Below the pieces are notes generated by a model. The model searched no databases. It was not told where the DNA came from and saw nothing but the letters and a program-made list of their open reading frames with translations. A program made the translations under genes and the position numbers. From positions 22,164,792-22,228,791 of the forward strand of contig OY726572.1 of the NCBI GenBank assembly GCA_963383645.1: 64,000 nt of DNA, given 5' to 3'. This DNA comes from Muscardinus avellanarius (taxonomy: Eukaryota > Chordata > Mammalia > Rodentia > Gliridae). This document shows, piece by piece, positions 22,749 to 34,112 of the stretch. The first letter of the stretch is position 1. Every line of letters starts with the position of its first letter.

Positions 22749-22983
22749 CATTACATTTTTATAGATGACTTTTGGTAGAAATGTTATTTTTCTTGGATGA
22801 ACACCTAAAAGTGGCATGACTGTGTTGTAAGATAAGTGTTTATTTAATTTTGTAAGTATGTGGTAAACTATTTTCCAAAGTAGTTGTACCATCTTACATT
22901 TCTGCCAACAGTTTATGAGTGTTGTAGCTATTCCATATTCCTGCCAACATTTGGTATTGTTAATCATTTTGAGCCAATTTTCA

Positions 22984-22985
<2 letters not shown>

Positions 22986-23029
<44 letters not shown>
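22986..23029 (+). repeat. (TA)n microsatellite
   Basis: About 22 uninterrupted TA units inside the old L1. Confidence 0.95.
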
Positions 23030-23031
<2 letters not shown>

Positions 23032-23431
23032 CTTAACTATTTAAGGGTAGGTCCATTTCTGGACTTCTTATTGTGCCCCTTGTAATGTCTGTTCTTAACT
23101 GAATATAGCACTCTTTTCTGTAGGTTCATAGGAAATCTTTAAATAAGGCCACAATAAGTCCTAAACTTCTTATTCAAAGCTGTTTTGATGATTCTAGGTC
23201 TTTCCCATATTCTTTTGTATTTCCACAGAGGTTTTAGTATCACCTTGTCAAATGTTACAAAAGTTCTGTTAGGATTGCACTCAATCTGAACATAAACGTA
23301 TGGAAAATTAATATCTTACTGTTGTTTTCTAATAGGTGAGTATAGTAAGCCCTCCATTTACTAAGGTCTTTAATATCTTTCAGCAGCTATTTTATAGTTT
23401 TCAATGAACAGTAAAATAAATTTACTTTTAT

Positions 23432-23633
23432 TTTTTTTGTTTGTTTTGTTTTTGTTTGGTGGTACTAGGGATGGAACCCTTCTACCTTCGGGCTACACTC
23501 CCAGACCTATTTTATATTTTTTATTTGGAAACAGGGTCTCTTAAGCCAGTGAGGCTGGCTTTGAACCTGCATGATCCTCTTGTCTCAGCCTCCCAAGCGC
23601 GGGGATTATAAGCGCGCGCCACCACTCCCGGCT
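23432..23633 (-). mobile_element. B1-dID SINE, young type
   Basis: (TTTG)n-rich tail, GGTGGTACTAGGGATGGAAC, CTTCGGGCTACACTCCCAG, ending CGCGCGCCACCACTCCCGGC. Confidence 0.88.
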
Positions 23634-23650
23634 ACTTTTAATTTTTTACT

Positions 23651-23651
<1 letters not shown>

Positions 23652-23704
<53 letters not shown>

Positions 23705-23887
23705 GGGTATTAAACCCAGAGGCTTTCTACCTCCAAGTTATACCTCCAACCCTTTTTGTTTTGAAACATGGTCTTACTAAATTGCTGAGAGCTTTGCTAA
23801 ATTGCTGAGGCTGGCCTTAAACCTGTGGTCTTCCTATCTTAGCCTCCCAAGTACTGGGATTACAGGTCTATGCTACCATGCCTGGCT
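23652..23887 (-). mobile_element. B1-dID SINE with (TG)n tail
   Basis: (TG)n at 23654-23700, then TTACTGGGTATTAAACCC and a B1 half ending ACCATGCCTGGC. Confidence 0.87.
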
Positions 23888-24994
23888 CTGCATGCCTATT
23901 TTTCTTTTCATTGTTATAGTGAACTGACTAGAATCTTGAGTAGATAGTAGGCTAAAAGTGATGAGAGTAGACACTCTTTATTATTACCTTGTTCCAAATT
24001 TTAGGTAAAAAGAATTCTGTCTTCTACCATTAAATATAATGGTTATCTATTTTTTAGAGCTCCCTCAATCAGGCTAAGTTTAAGTTCTCTTTTATTTCTA
24101 GTTAAGATTTTTGTTTTGTTTGGTGTTTTAAAATCAGGAATGGATTTAGATTTGGTAAATAGCTTATATGCAGAGGTGATTATGAAAGGTGATTATGAAA
24201 GTTTTCTTTTTTAATGTTATGGTGATATCATTGACTGATTTTTTAAATATTCAACCCATCTTGCATCCCTTGGATAAACTCTAGTTGTATTTTTCTTTGT
24301 AAACATTGTTTAATTCAATTAAAATTTTGTCAAGAATTTTATATTTCTGTTTATAAGTTAATATTGGTTTATAGTTTTCTTTTAATCCCCCCTGATTATT
24401 ATATCACTGTAAAAGTAGCTTTAGAATTGAGCGAGTTGATAAGTAAACACTTTTAATTTTTACAAATGTTTATGAGAAATTTGTGCTATTTTTTTCTTCA
24501 AGTGTTTGGTGAAATTTGCCAGTGAAAACCATCTGGGCCTGGGATTTTCTTTGTTTTAAAATACAAATTAAATTTATTAGATAGAGAACAGCTCAGGTTA
24601 TGTTTCATCTTGTGTGAATGATGTTAGTTTTTATCTTTAAAAGAAATTGTCCATTTCATCAGAGTTGCTGAATTTATTGGCACAACATTTTCCACAATAT
24701 TTCTTTATTTTTAGAACTATATGTAAAGTCTGTAGTGATGTCACCTTTGTCTTTTCTGCTCTTGGTAATTTGTATCGCCCCCTTCTTTTTCCTCTCCCAG
24801 TCAGGTTAGTGGTTTATCAATTTGACTAATGTTCTCAAAGAACCAGCTTTTGTTTTTTCCCATCTTTTTTGTTGTAATTTTGTTGATTTCCATTCTGATC
24901 TTCAATATTCTTTCTGTGCTTACCTTGAGTTTTACTTGCTCTTTCTTTTCTTGCTTCTTAGGGAAGTTAAGGTCACTGATTTGATATCTTTTTT

Positions 24995-25199
24995 ATTTTT
25001 TAGTACTGGGGATTGAACTCAAGAGCATTCTACCTCTGAGCTACACACCTCGACCTCTTACCTCTTTTTAATTTTGAAACAGGGTCTCACTAAATTGCTA
25101 AGGGCCTCACTAAATTGCTGAGGTTGGCCTTAAACTTGCAATGCTCCTGTCTCTGTCTCCCAAGTACTAGGATTATAGGCATATGCCACCATGCCTGGC
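24995..25199 (-). mobile_element. B1-dID SINE, first of two at one target
   Basis: AGTACTGGGGATTGAACTC to CCACCATGCCTGGC. AAGGTCACTGATTTGATATC (24969-) and AAGGTCACTATTTGGTATC (25200-) flank it, a duplication of about 25 bases. Confidence 0.87.
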
Positions 25200-25225
25200 A
25201 AGGTCACTATTTGGTATCTTTTTTT

Positions 25226-25418
25226 GTGTGTGTGGTACTGGGGATGGAATCTAGGTGCATTCTACCTCCAAGCTACACCCCTAGCCTGATTTTTTATTCT
25301 TTATTTTGAAACAAGGTCTCACTAAGTTACAGAAGGCCTCACTAAATAGCTGAGGCTGTCCACAAACCTGTGATCCTCCTAAGTACTAGAATTACAAGCA
25401 TGCGCCACCATGCTCTGC
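25226..25418 (-). mobile_element. B1-dID SINE, second insertion at the same target
   Basis: GTGGTACTGGGGATGGAATC to GCCACCATGCTCTGC. Left flank TTGGTATCTTTTTTT (to 25225), right flank TTGATATCTTTCTT (25419-25432). Confidence 0.85.
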
Positions 25419-25682
25419 TTGATATCTTTCTTAAAAAAAAAAAAAGGATATTTTTGCTATAGATTTCCATTGTAAGTATTGCATTAGCTGAGTTCTATAA
25501 ATTTTGCTATGGTCTATTTTCATTCATTACATTTTCTAAAATTCTTTAGATTATTTCAACCTATAGGTTGTTTAGAAATGTGCTATTTAGTTTCTAAAAT
25601 TTTTAGGATTATTCAATTATCTTTATTTGTTGATTTTATTTTAATCTTGTACTCATGAAACATACTTTATATAACTTAAATT

Positions 25683-25902
25683 CTTTTTTTTTTTTTCTTT
25701 TTGGTGGTACTGGGGTGGAACCCAGAGGCTTCCTACCTCTGGGCTATACTCCCAAAACTATTTTATATTTTATTTGGAAACAGAGTTTCACTAAGTTGCT
25801 GAGAGCCTCACTAAATAGCTGAGGCTGGCTTGGGACCTGTGTGATTCTCCTGTCTCAGTGTCCCAAGCATGGGGATTACAAGCATGCACAACCACGCCCA
25901 GC
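25683..25902 (-). mobile_element. B1-dID SINE, intermediate type
   Basis: GGTGGTACTGGGGTGGAACC to CAACCACGCCCAGC; TAACTTAAATT and TAACTTAATT flanks. Confidence 0.87.
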
Positions 25903-25994
25903 TTAACTTAATTTTTAAAAAATTTATTAAAACTTGTTCTATGGCCTGGAATACAAACTATCTTAGTAAATGTTCCATGCCCACTGAATAAAAT

Positions 25995-26200
25995 CCTCCT
26001 CCCCCTCCCCTCCCCCTCCCCCTCCCCCTCCCCCTCCCCCTCCCCCTCCCCCTCCCCCTCCCCCTCCCCCTCCCCCTCCTCCTCCTCCTCCTCCTCCTCC
26101 TCCTCCTCCTCCTCCTCCTCCTCCTCCTCCTCCTCCTCCTCCTCCTTCTTCTTCTTCTTCTTCTTCTTCTTCTTCTTCTTCTTCTTCTTCTTCTTCTTTT
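25995..26200 (+). repeat. 206 bp pyrimidine tract: (CCCCTC)n, (CCT)n, (CTT)n in series
   Basis: Three pure blocks in order: hexamer CCCCTC about 25999-26077, CCT about 26078-26145, CTT about 26146-26199. Almost no purine interrupts the pyrimidine strand. Apparent Arg/Glu/Lys-rich frames on the complement are translations of this repeat, not genes. Confidence 0.97.
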
Positions 26201-26224
26201 GTGTTCTATAAATAACAATTAGGT

Positions 26225-26473
26225 TGCCAGGCCTGTTGGCGCTTGCTTGTAATCCCAGGGCTTGGGAGGCGGAGAAAGGAGGATTGCACATGTTTGAAGC
26301 CAGCCTTAGCTACTTAGTGAGGCACTCAGCAACTCAGTGAGACCCTGTTTCCAAATAAAGTATAAAAAAGGTTTGAGAGTATATACTGTAGGTAAAAAGC
26401 CTCTGGGTTCCACCCCCAGTACCACACACAAAATCAGTCAATCAATCAATCAATCAATCAAATAAATATTAAA
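26225..26473 (+). mobile_element. B1-dID SINE, intermediate type, with (CAAT)n tail
   Basis: GCCAGGCCTGTTGGCGCTTG to CACCCCCAGTACC, then (CAAT)n at about 26437-26463. AAATAACAATTAGG flanks it at about 26210-26223 and 26474-26487, enclosing the microsatellite. Confidence 0.88.
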
Positions 26474-26774
26474 AAATAACAATTAGGTCAAGTTGGTTGA
26501 TAAAGTTGTTTCCATGTAACATATTACTTCTTACTTTCTGTTAATTTATCAAAGTTATTTAGAGATGATTTCTCTAAGTATAATTATGGGTTTATGTTAT
26601 TTAAGTAAATACTATATTTTTATTGATTTTATGTCTAGTTCTGTCAGTTAAGAGAGTGATGTGGGAAAAAGCTCTTTTTATTATTGTTTTTGATACTTTT
26701 TACCCTGGGGAATAGTTTGCTTTGAAATTAACTTTGATATTAATATAACATGGTAACATCTCCCCAGCCCTCCT

Positions 26775-26971
26775 TTTGGCACTGGGATTGAACCCAGGGG
26801 TATTCTACCTTCAAGCTACATCTCCAGCCCTATTTTATTTTTTTATTTTGTAGAGTCTCACTAAGTTATTGAGGGCTTTGCTCAGTTACTGAGGCTGGCT
26901 GCAAACCTGCTGTCTCTCTGTTTCATTTCCCAAGTACTGAGATTGCAGATGTGGGCTACCACACACAGGTC
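26775..26971 (-). mobile_element. B1-dID SINE
   Basis: TTGGCACTGGGATTGAACCC to GCTACCACACACAGG. Confidence 0.82.
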
Positions 26972-27092
26972 CATTCTTTTTTTTTTTTTTTTTTTTAACC
27001 ATTTGGGTCTTTATTATTTAAAGTGGATTTTGTATAGGTAGTATATAATTGCAACTTGCTTTTAATTCTGATAATCTCCCTTCTTCCTCCCC

Positions 27093-27285
27093 TGTGTATG
27101 GTTCTGAGGATTGAATCCAAGAGTAATTTACCTTTAAACTACATTTCCATTCCTATTTTTATTTTTTTTTTGAAACGGGGTCTCACTAAATTATAGGGAG
27201 CCTTGCTAAATTGCTGAGGCTGGCCTTGAATGTGCAATCCTCCTGTCTCAGCCTGGGATTACTGCTGTGGGGTACCAGACCCTGC
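27093..27285 (-). mobile_element. B1-dID SINE, diverged
   Basis: GTATGGTTCTGAGGATTGAA to GGGTACCAGACCCTGC; about 20 bp deleted near the B1 start. Confidence 0.75.
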
Positions 27286-27370
27286 ATAATAATGGTTTCT
27301 TAATTAGGATGTTTAGGCCATTTATATTTGATGTGATTAGTGATGTGTTAGGTTGGTCAGTGAATGCGTA

Positions 27371-30300
27371 TATACGGCATCTTGTAATACTATCCAACAC
27401 CAATAAATATCTATATTTTTACTATCTTTATATTTCAGGATGACTCCTTTTTTTTTTTTTTTTGCAAGTATGGCATTGCCAAGAGTGTCTTCATATCAGA
27501 AAAGAAAGGACTCACATATTTTGCTAAAGTTGGTAAAACAGAACTTTTAAAATTCTAGTCTGACCTCAGAATGAATTTTGAAAAGTAGATTGTAAATGGA
27601 AATATCTAGAGATCCCTCTTGTCTTCTCTGTTCTGGACTAGTCCTTTTCCTTTTTCTTTTTCCTTTTGGCCCCTAAGCACCTTGCACTGTCCTCATCTCT
27701 AGGATATTTCACATAGAAGTTGGCATCAGACCTTCTGGGGCATTTCATGGTGAGTCCAGACATCCCGGGCCTGCCTCATCAGTCCAGGTAGCCTAGCAGG
27801 CTTTACATGGCCTTATATGATTGCTCTTCATTTCCACTGGGTTGTTTGCCTTTTGGAACATAATTGTGATTGCACATTCCATTTTCTTTAAAGATATAAA
27901 CCCAGTTTTATTTTCCAGTATATGACATTCATATTAACTTATATATTGATACTTAATAAATATCTCTGAATACCTATCTATATGTAGATATTTATTCTGG
28001 ATCAGATACGACTCTTCTATATCTTTTATAAAACAAGACTTTTGTGTGATATAAAAAGTCTAATTCTTTATAGAAGATTATTTTAATACTGTTCCCAGGC
28101 TGCTGTCAAAGCTCCAATTTATTGAAATTCTTCTTCACATTTCAGATTTAGGCAAGATAATCATCTTTTGACCAGCCATTTCTACATCAGCTCATGAAAA
28201 GAAAGCCATCAGTGCCTTCTTATTTCTTTTTATAAGAATCCCATTAATATAATTAATAACAGTCCTCCCTCCAACTCCTTGTTTTTCTTCTGTCTTTGGC
28301 AATAGGCTAGCCTGTAGCAGGAAGAGAACAAAATGTTTTCATAGGGTGCTGCCTTCAGCATGGAGAATGGTTGCTATTGAATGATAAACAACTAGGGTGG
28401 GTGGGGAAGGAAATACAGTAAGTGTTGTGTGCATGTACATTGATATCACTTTGAGTTTCACTATGATATATAGTTCAGTGTGCTAATAAAAGTTAACTAA
28501 TAAACAACTAAAAATAATGGCAAAATAGGAAGGCAGGTGAAAGAGGATTTGAGAGGTTTCAGAGGACGTTGTAGAGGTGGGGTTTCAGATGATAGCCAAG
28601 TGCATGCAATAGTGAGGGCACTCAGGGGACAGGGAAGAGAAGGATGGGAATAGAACCAGTGTGAGGAAAATGAGAGAGGGAGGATTTTTTTTTTTAAAGT
28701 TCTTATGTAGCTTGAATAAAATTCATGTTTTCTCCCCTCCTTGAGTCTTAGATCTTGGAATCTTTTCCTATTACTGTCTTACTGTTTGGTAAGCCCCTGT
28801 TCCATAGTGGTTGCAGTCAGCGTATAGAAAAGTTACAACTTGTTTCTAGTTAGTTCTTTGTACTTATGCCGAAACCTCCCCATCTGGACAAATGCCAGTT
28901 TGCCACTAAATTTAAATAAATAAGAACATGTCTCATCAATAGGGGTGGCAAATTTAGCCCCTCTTTAGAGCACTGAGCAATTTATGACCATATGTTAAAT
29001 ACCATAAAACAGCTTTAAAGATTTGGTCCCTGGCCATTGCCAGATTGCACCGTAGGAGTGCAGCAGCACTGTGGGGGACTGGGAATGTTTCCTCCGGCCC
29101 ATGGAGGCCTTCAGCAACTCACTGATGTCACAGCCAAAGAGGCCTGTTTTCAAACATTCCCTTTATAAAGGTGAGATATTGAAAGATTCCATTTTGGCAT
29201 TTGGGTGCAAAGAAGGCAAGACTTCTTTTTGCTTCTTAAGGGTCAAAATTAGTATGGCAAGTGTTGAGTGGGAGAATGAGTAACTTGGCAGCAGCGAGTG
29301 CAGAAGGCAAGCCTAGGAATAGGTAACAGATATCCTACTCATTCTTTTTCTTGGAGCATGAACTGGACTTTTATATGGCAAAAGCCAACCGAGTACCGCA
29401 TTTCTCACTCATTTTCTTTTTGCCAGCTTTCATAGAATTAATACTAATGTTAAAAACGGTTTTTTTTGGAAAAATTTATACCAAAGAGCTGCCGGTTGTT
29501 AGGATTTCTTTTCTTCCAGGAGTATGACTCATCGTTTGGTGAGGTCCAAATATTAGTTTTTCTTCTTACCATCATCGCAGCCTGTGACTCATGCATGGCA
29601 TTCAGTGGGCTCAGGACTGTGGGGATGAAGGTGTGTGCCAGCGAACATGTGATTTTTTTTTTCTTTTGGTCAAGAAGTGCTCAAGGACCTTAGATGGGCT
29701 TGTAAAACGTGTGAGAACACCTCTGAGTCAGGCGGGGAGCAGTGCTGTTAAGAAAAATAGTCACCAAAAGGCTTTGTACAGATTTTTTTCAACCCTTCTT
29801 CCAGAAGGGTAACTCTTCTTATAGAGGGAGATGATGAAACTTGGCTGTCAAAGGCCCAGCATTCCTAACCTCTTGAATGTGTAAGTGCCAGCCCCAGGGC
29901 TGGTTTCCTGTCAGTTCCTGAGTGGTTTGCACTACATCCTCTTTGCAACAGATCAGTATTTTCGGTCATCCATCATAACTGCTCTCCTGTAAATCCTTGG
30001 CAGTTTGATCTCAGTCTGCAAAAGGCAGCTGGCATATTTTTCTAGGAAGTGCAGCTGGAGAGCCCTTCTCACTCTTCCTAAGGCCAGGAAGCATGCTATT
30101 GTTACTTGTGGCTGCTTCCTTTGGAAGAGCAACAAACCTCCAAACTAGGCAAATTCTAAAGGTGCTGGGGTAGCAGCTTGCAGTTACCCTGTCCATTTTT
30201 TTTTTTTTTTTTTGGGTTTAGGTAAAAAACTTGAGGGATCTCTAACGCCATTTGTAAATCTTGCTGGTTTTCCCATAATGTGGACATGTCCATTAGTGGA

Positions 30301-30834
30301 TGCCCCATTTAAACATGACAGATCAAGTCATGCTTAAATCTTTAGTCATAGCAAGTCATTTTTGTTTTGTTCTAAGCTTTGCTTTTCAAATTCAGTCTAA
30401 TTATTAGGCCCAGTTAATTTGTCTGTTGTTTCTTTCCTTTAACAGTGGGATTTTTCTGTTCCTGTTACCAATATCCATTGTCTATTCACCTGGAATATAA
30501 CCTGAGTATTTGGATGAGATTTTAAAACTGTATGGAACACAGATATCTAAAGCACATTTCTTAGCTATTATTATTAAAGTGAAAATTATATTTTAGTTCC
30601 TCCAAATTATCATGGCATAGTGGTGAACCATGTTGTAAGATTTAAAAAAGTGAGCAATCTTTTTCCCATTTCTTTATGACTTAGAAATCATATTTTGGTA
30701 ACTTGATTTTCTTTTTGCAGAATGGGAATTACCTTTAGTCCAGTTTATCTAAGAGGATAAACTGTTTTATAAAGATGGTACAAACTCATATGTCAATTTT
30801 ATAATTTTATTTTATATTATTATTATTATTATTA
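27371..30834. other. 3.5 kb without SINEs, mostly unique
   Basis: No recognisable gene or young repeat. Poly(T)-like runs occur near 27448 and 30197. Around 28560-28690 there is a GA-rich stretch with possible ancient repeat character. Not a gene as far as frames show. Confidence 0.5.
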
Positions 30835-30837
30835 TTT
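30812..30837 (+). repeat. (ATT)n microsatellite
   Basis: Short ATT run joined to the tail of the SINE that follows. Confidence 0.85.
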
Positions 30838-31017
30838 GTGGTACTGAGGAGTGGACCCAAGAACATTCTACCTCTGACCTACATCCCTTATCTATCACTC
30901 TGTCTCACTAGGTTGCTGAGAGTCTGCTATTTGCTGAGGTTGTCATCAAACCTGCTATTCTCCTTTTTCAGCCTCCCAAGTAGGAGTACTGTAGGCATGT
31001 GCCACCGCATTGGGCTC
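30838..31017 (-). mobile_element. B1-dID SINE, diverged
   Basis: GTGGTACTGAGGAGTGGACC to GTGCCACCGCATTGGGC. Confidence 0.8.
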
Positions 31018-32514
31018 ATCAGTTGTATTTAAATGTTAACCATAACTATCCCTTTCTTACTTCGGATTATTTTCCTTTTTATCTTAAAGCCTTTCTTTAA
31101 CAGGGCTCAACAGCACTGGTAATGTCGTTCTGGTTTTCTTTTATGTTTTGGATCCTAACATGAATGAAGGGAAAAGGAAAGAAAAGTTGTGCTGCTTTAC
31201 AGAATAAAATGAACTTCCTGAAGTTAGAGTTTACATTAGATTCATGGATATAAGACAGTAGTAACATTATGGAAAGACACCAACTCCTGATAATGCAGTA
31301 GGGATAGCATAAAGGAAGGAATTTGAGTTCAAGATACGGGAGAATTTGATATCCAGATGAGTTCTGGCAAACCAAATTTTAGTCTGAAATAATACACAGT
31401 TAAACTCTAGGAGCAAGGACTCCCTATGCTATCTAAGGCCTGTTGTAGTACATATGTAACAGATAATCAGAAAGTGTTTATTAAATGAGTGAAACAAGGG
31501 TACTAAAAGATTATGTCATATGTAAAAGAACACTAATATTTGGGCCCTATCAGTGGGATAGGAAGTATCTAAAGCTTTGAAAAGGAGCAATATAGTTTCT
31601 TCATTGAAGGAAGGGGACAAGAACTGTGAAGATTATATTGATCTACCAGGTTGATATGCACAGTAAGTAGAAAAAAACTCAGAAAAAGAATTATGAAAGC
31701 AGTTTGCCAACATTTGGGATAGAATAGGGCTAAGCAATTTTACTTTGTAAAAGACAATTCTTAATTTTATAGAATGATGAGTGTAGTACATTGGGAAGGA
31801 AAGCATAAATTGAGTTTATCCTGAGTGTAGCAGGGCTTTTGATTCTGTCCTTGGGATAGATCTGATAAGCAGAGCATGAAATGACTTGACATAAAATGTG
31901 TTGCTTGACAGTATGCCCAAGATCTGTCATGATTAAAGAATGACTGATACTTAATGTTGAAATCAGACAGTTTGGTCATCTTACTGTAAAGAACATTGTG
32001 AAATTTTATTCTTCAGCTAATTTAAAAAATTTATCTCCATGTTTTTTCTCTTTCTGTTTTTCTTAGTATAATCTCACTACAGTTGGGTAAGACAGGGTCT
32101 AGGCAACAGCATGGGTGACGATCTCCTTCAGAAGGAAATGAAAAGAACCCACAAATCCCAAAACATCATAGTTCACAGTTCTCCTCTACCTATCTATATC
32201 CATCTAGTCACTTTTGAGGACATACTCATGGCAAAGCTTGAATCATAGTATTTTGTTTGATATTGTCATAATTATTTAACATTCTCTTCTCTCTTTATTC
32301 TGTTTTTTTTTTAAAAAATTAATCCAGATTATTTTGGCAGTCTGTCTTCAACCTTCCTGTTAAATTCTCTGTGCTTCTCTCCCTTCTGAACATTTTGTCC
32401 TTACCACTATAGTCTACTCATCATTCCTTGGTTACATAATTTACGTAGTTTTGCTAAGTATTTTCCAATTGCTTATAAGTACCTTCTTGTTATTTCTTAA
32501 TTTAAGCCTACTGT
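31018..32514. other. Unique intron, nothing recognised
   Basis: No gene, RNA or clear repeat seen on either strand. Confidence 0.5.
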
Positions 32515-32895
32515 TTTATTCTATTTTCTGTTGCTATAACAAAATACTTGAGTCTGGATAATTTATAAGGAGGTTTATTTAGCTCACAGTTCTGGAGGCT
32601 CAGGAGTATGGTGCCAACATCTGCTTGGCTCAGATGAGGGTTGCGTGGCACATGGCATAAAGACAGGAGACGACTCATGGGAGGTGCTGGGCTCACTCAT
32701 AATGATCAATACCTGCAGAAGCTAGTTCAGCCCCATGAGACTGACCCATCCCCTTAAGACAATATCCATTTATTGCTGAGGGTGGAGTCCCCATGGTCTA
32801 TCTTTTACTACTACCTTAAGACTGGGACCAAGCTTCTAGCACATGGGTCTTTGGGGACAAACCAAGTGCACCTATTGTGAATGGACTAACAGTAG
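32515..32895 (-). mobile_element. MaLR-type (ERVL-related) solo LTR, antisense
   Basis: TTGCTATAACAAAATACTTG, GGATAATTTATAAGGAGG, TTTAGCTCACAGTTCTGG and GGGGACAAACCAAG are in the order of a reversed MST/MLT-like LTR. Non-coding, diverged, no internal region attached. Confidence 0.65.
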
Positions 32896-32984
32896 ACATT
32901 TTAAAACAGAATCAAACGTGATTTTAGATGGGAAGCAATCCATCTTTTAGTAGGAGGCTGTGGGAAGTTGTGTTTGGCAAAGAT

Positions 32985-33540
32985 GGCTTCCACAGTACCT
33001 CCTGTCCCACGTGCTCTTCTCTGCCTTGTCACTGGTGCTCCTCCTTCAAGGCTTGGAGTATAATTTCCCTTTTCTTAAGTTTTGGTGTCTTTGTGACTTT
33101 TGTCCAATGGAGAAATGATGCAAATGATGCTGCATGGCTTCCAAGGCTTGGCATACAAGGCAGTGCTACTTCCATTTGCTAGTGCTCAGAGCTCTGCGCC
33201 ACTACATAAGCAGTCTGACTTCTTTGAGGCCGCCATGCTGTCCAGTAGCCAAACCACATGAAGAGGCCACATGTAGGCACTGCATTTGGCAGTTGTCTTA
33301 GAGTTTTCCCAGCCCAAGCACCAGACACGTAAGTGAAATCATATTGGACCCTTCAAACTAGCTGAATTCCACCAGCTGAATACCATGGAGTGATTTCAGT
33401 CAGTACTGTGGGGACAAAGGAATCCTCCATCAGCATTTTGCCTGTGTTTCTAACCCACAGAACCTGTCAGCATGATCAAACTGGTTGTTTTGAGCCTCTG
33501 AGTTTGAGGCAGTTTGGTAGTAGCAATAGTAATTAGAATG
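32985..33540 (+). mobile_element. MLT1-like (MaLR) LTR, sense
   Basis: CACATGAAGAGGCCACATG, CCCAGCCCAAGCACCAGAC and GGTTGTTTTGAGCCTCTGAG, then TTTGAGGCAGTTTGGTAG and AGCAATAG, in the order of an MLT1-type LTR 3' half. Old, non-coding. Confidence 0.6.
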
Positions 33541-33936
33541 TGGACGCTGAAGAATAGGAATGGAACAAAAACCTGTAGGAGGGTAGAAGAAATGGGAATG
33601 GGAACGGAGATACAAAGTTGAGTTTCCTGAGGAAGAGGAACAGACTAAGGATTAGGAAAGAAATTGGTGTGTCCTGAAACCTGGGATGGATGAATTTTGA
33701 AGTGAAGGATTGGAGCATTCACTTTTGATGAGCTATAACTATCAATTTTACAGACATATACAATCAAGTGTGTGTGTGTATAAATATATATTTTTTTCTC
33801 TCTTTCTCTTTCAAACAGTATAGGTTACTGGCCCTTAGCTCTTTGTCTTTAACAAGTTCCCTTTTGATGATAGAGCTCTGGCATTTTATCACTGTATGTG
33901 GTGTGATCTGCCTTCTTCAAAATTTTGTGCAATCTA

Positions 33937-34100
33937 GCCGGGCGTGGTGGCGCACGTTCGCACGCGCAGGTTCGAAGCTAGCCCCGCGCGCTGGCTTAGG
34001 AGACCCTGTTTCCAAATAAAAATGTAAAAATAGGTCTGGGAGTGTAGCCTGGAGGTAGAAAGGCTTCCAGGAACCCCAGTACCACAAAAAAAAAAAAAAA
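33937..34100 (+). mobile_element. B1-dID SINE, young type, internally deleted, exact target duplication
   Basis: GCCGGGCGTGGTGGCGCACG to GGAACCCCAGTACC plus A15. About 40 bp of the B1 half are missing. TTGTGCAATCTA at 33925-33936 and 34101-34112 is exact. CpG-rich (CCCCGCGCGCTGG), a sign of youth. Confidence 0.93.
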
Positions 34101-34112
34101 TTGTGCAATCTA

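Larger units (their letters stand above)
22120..27370 (-). mobile_element. Old L1, antisense, about 5 kb, cut by later insertions
   Basis: Reversed L1 phrases run in order from the 3' end (GATATAATTCACAAACAAT at 22133; GGACATTTGGGTTGTTTC at 22524) through the ORF2 reverse transcriptase region (CATCTTGCATCCCTTGG near 24260; AAAGAACCAGCTTTTG near 24837) to GGCCATTTATATTTGATGTG near 27317. Many stops and indels; no L1 protein survives. At least seven SINEs, a (TA)n and a long pyrimidine tract interrupt it. Confidence 0.75.

Noticed and set aside
25908..26291. Arg-rich, Glu-rich and Lys-rich open frames on the minus strand
   Set aside because: They are direct translations of the pyrimidine microsatellite and its flanking SINE, not genes.
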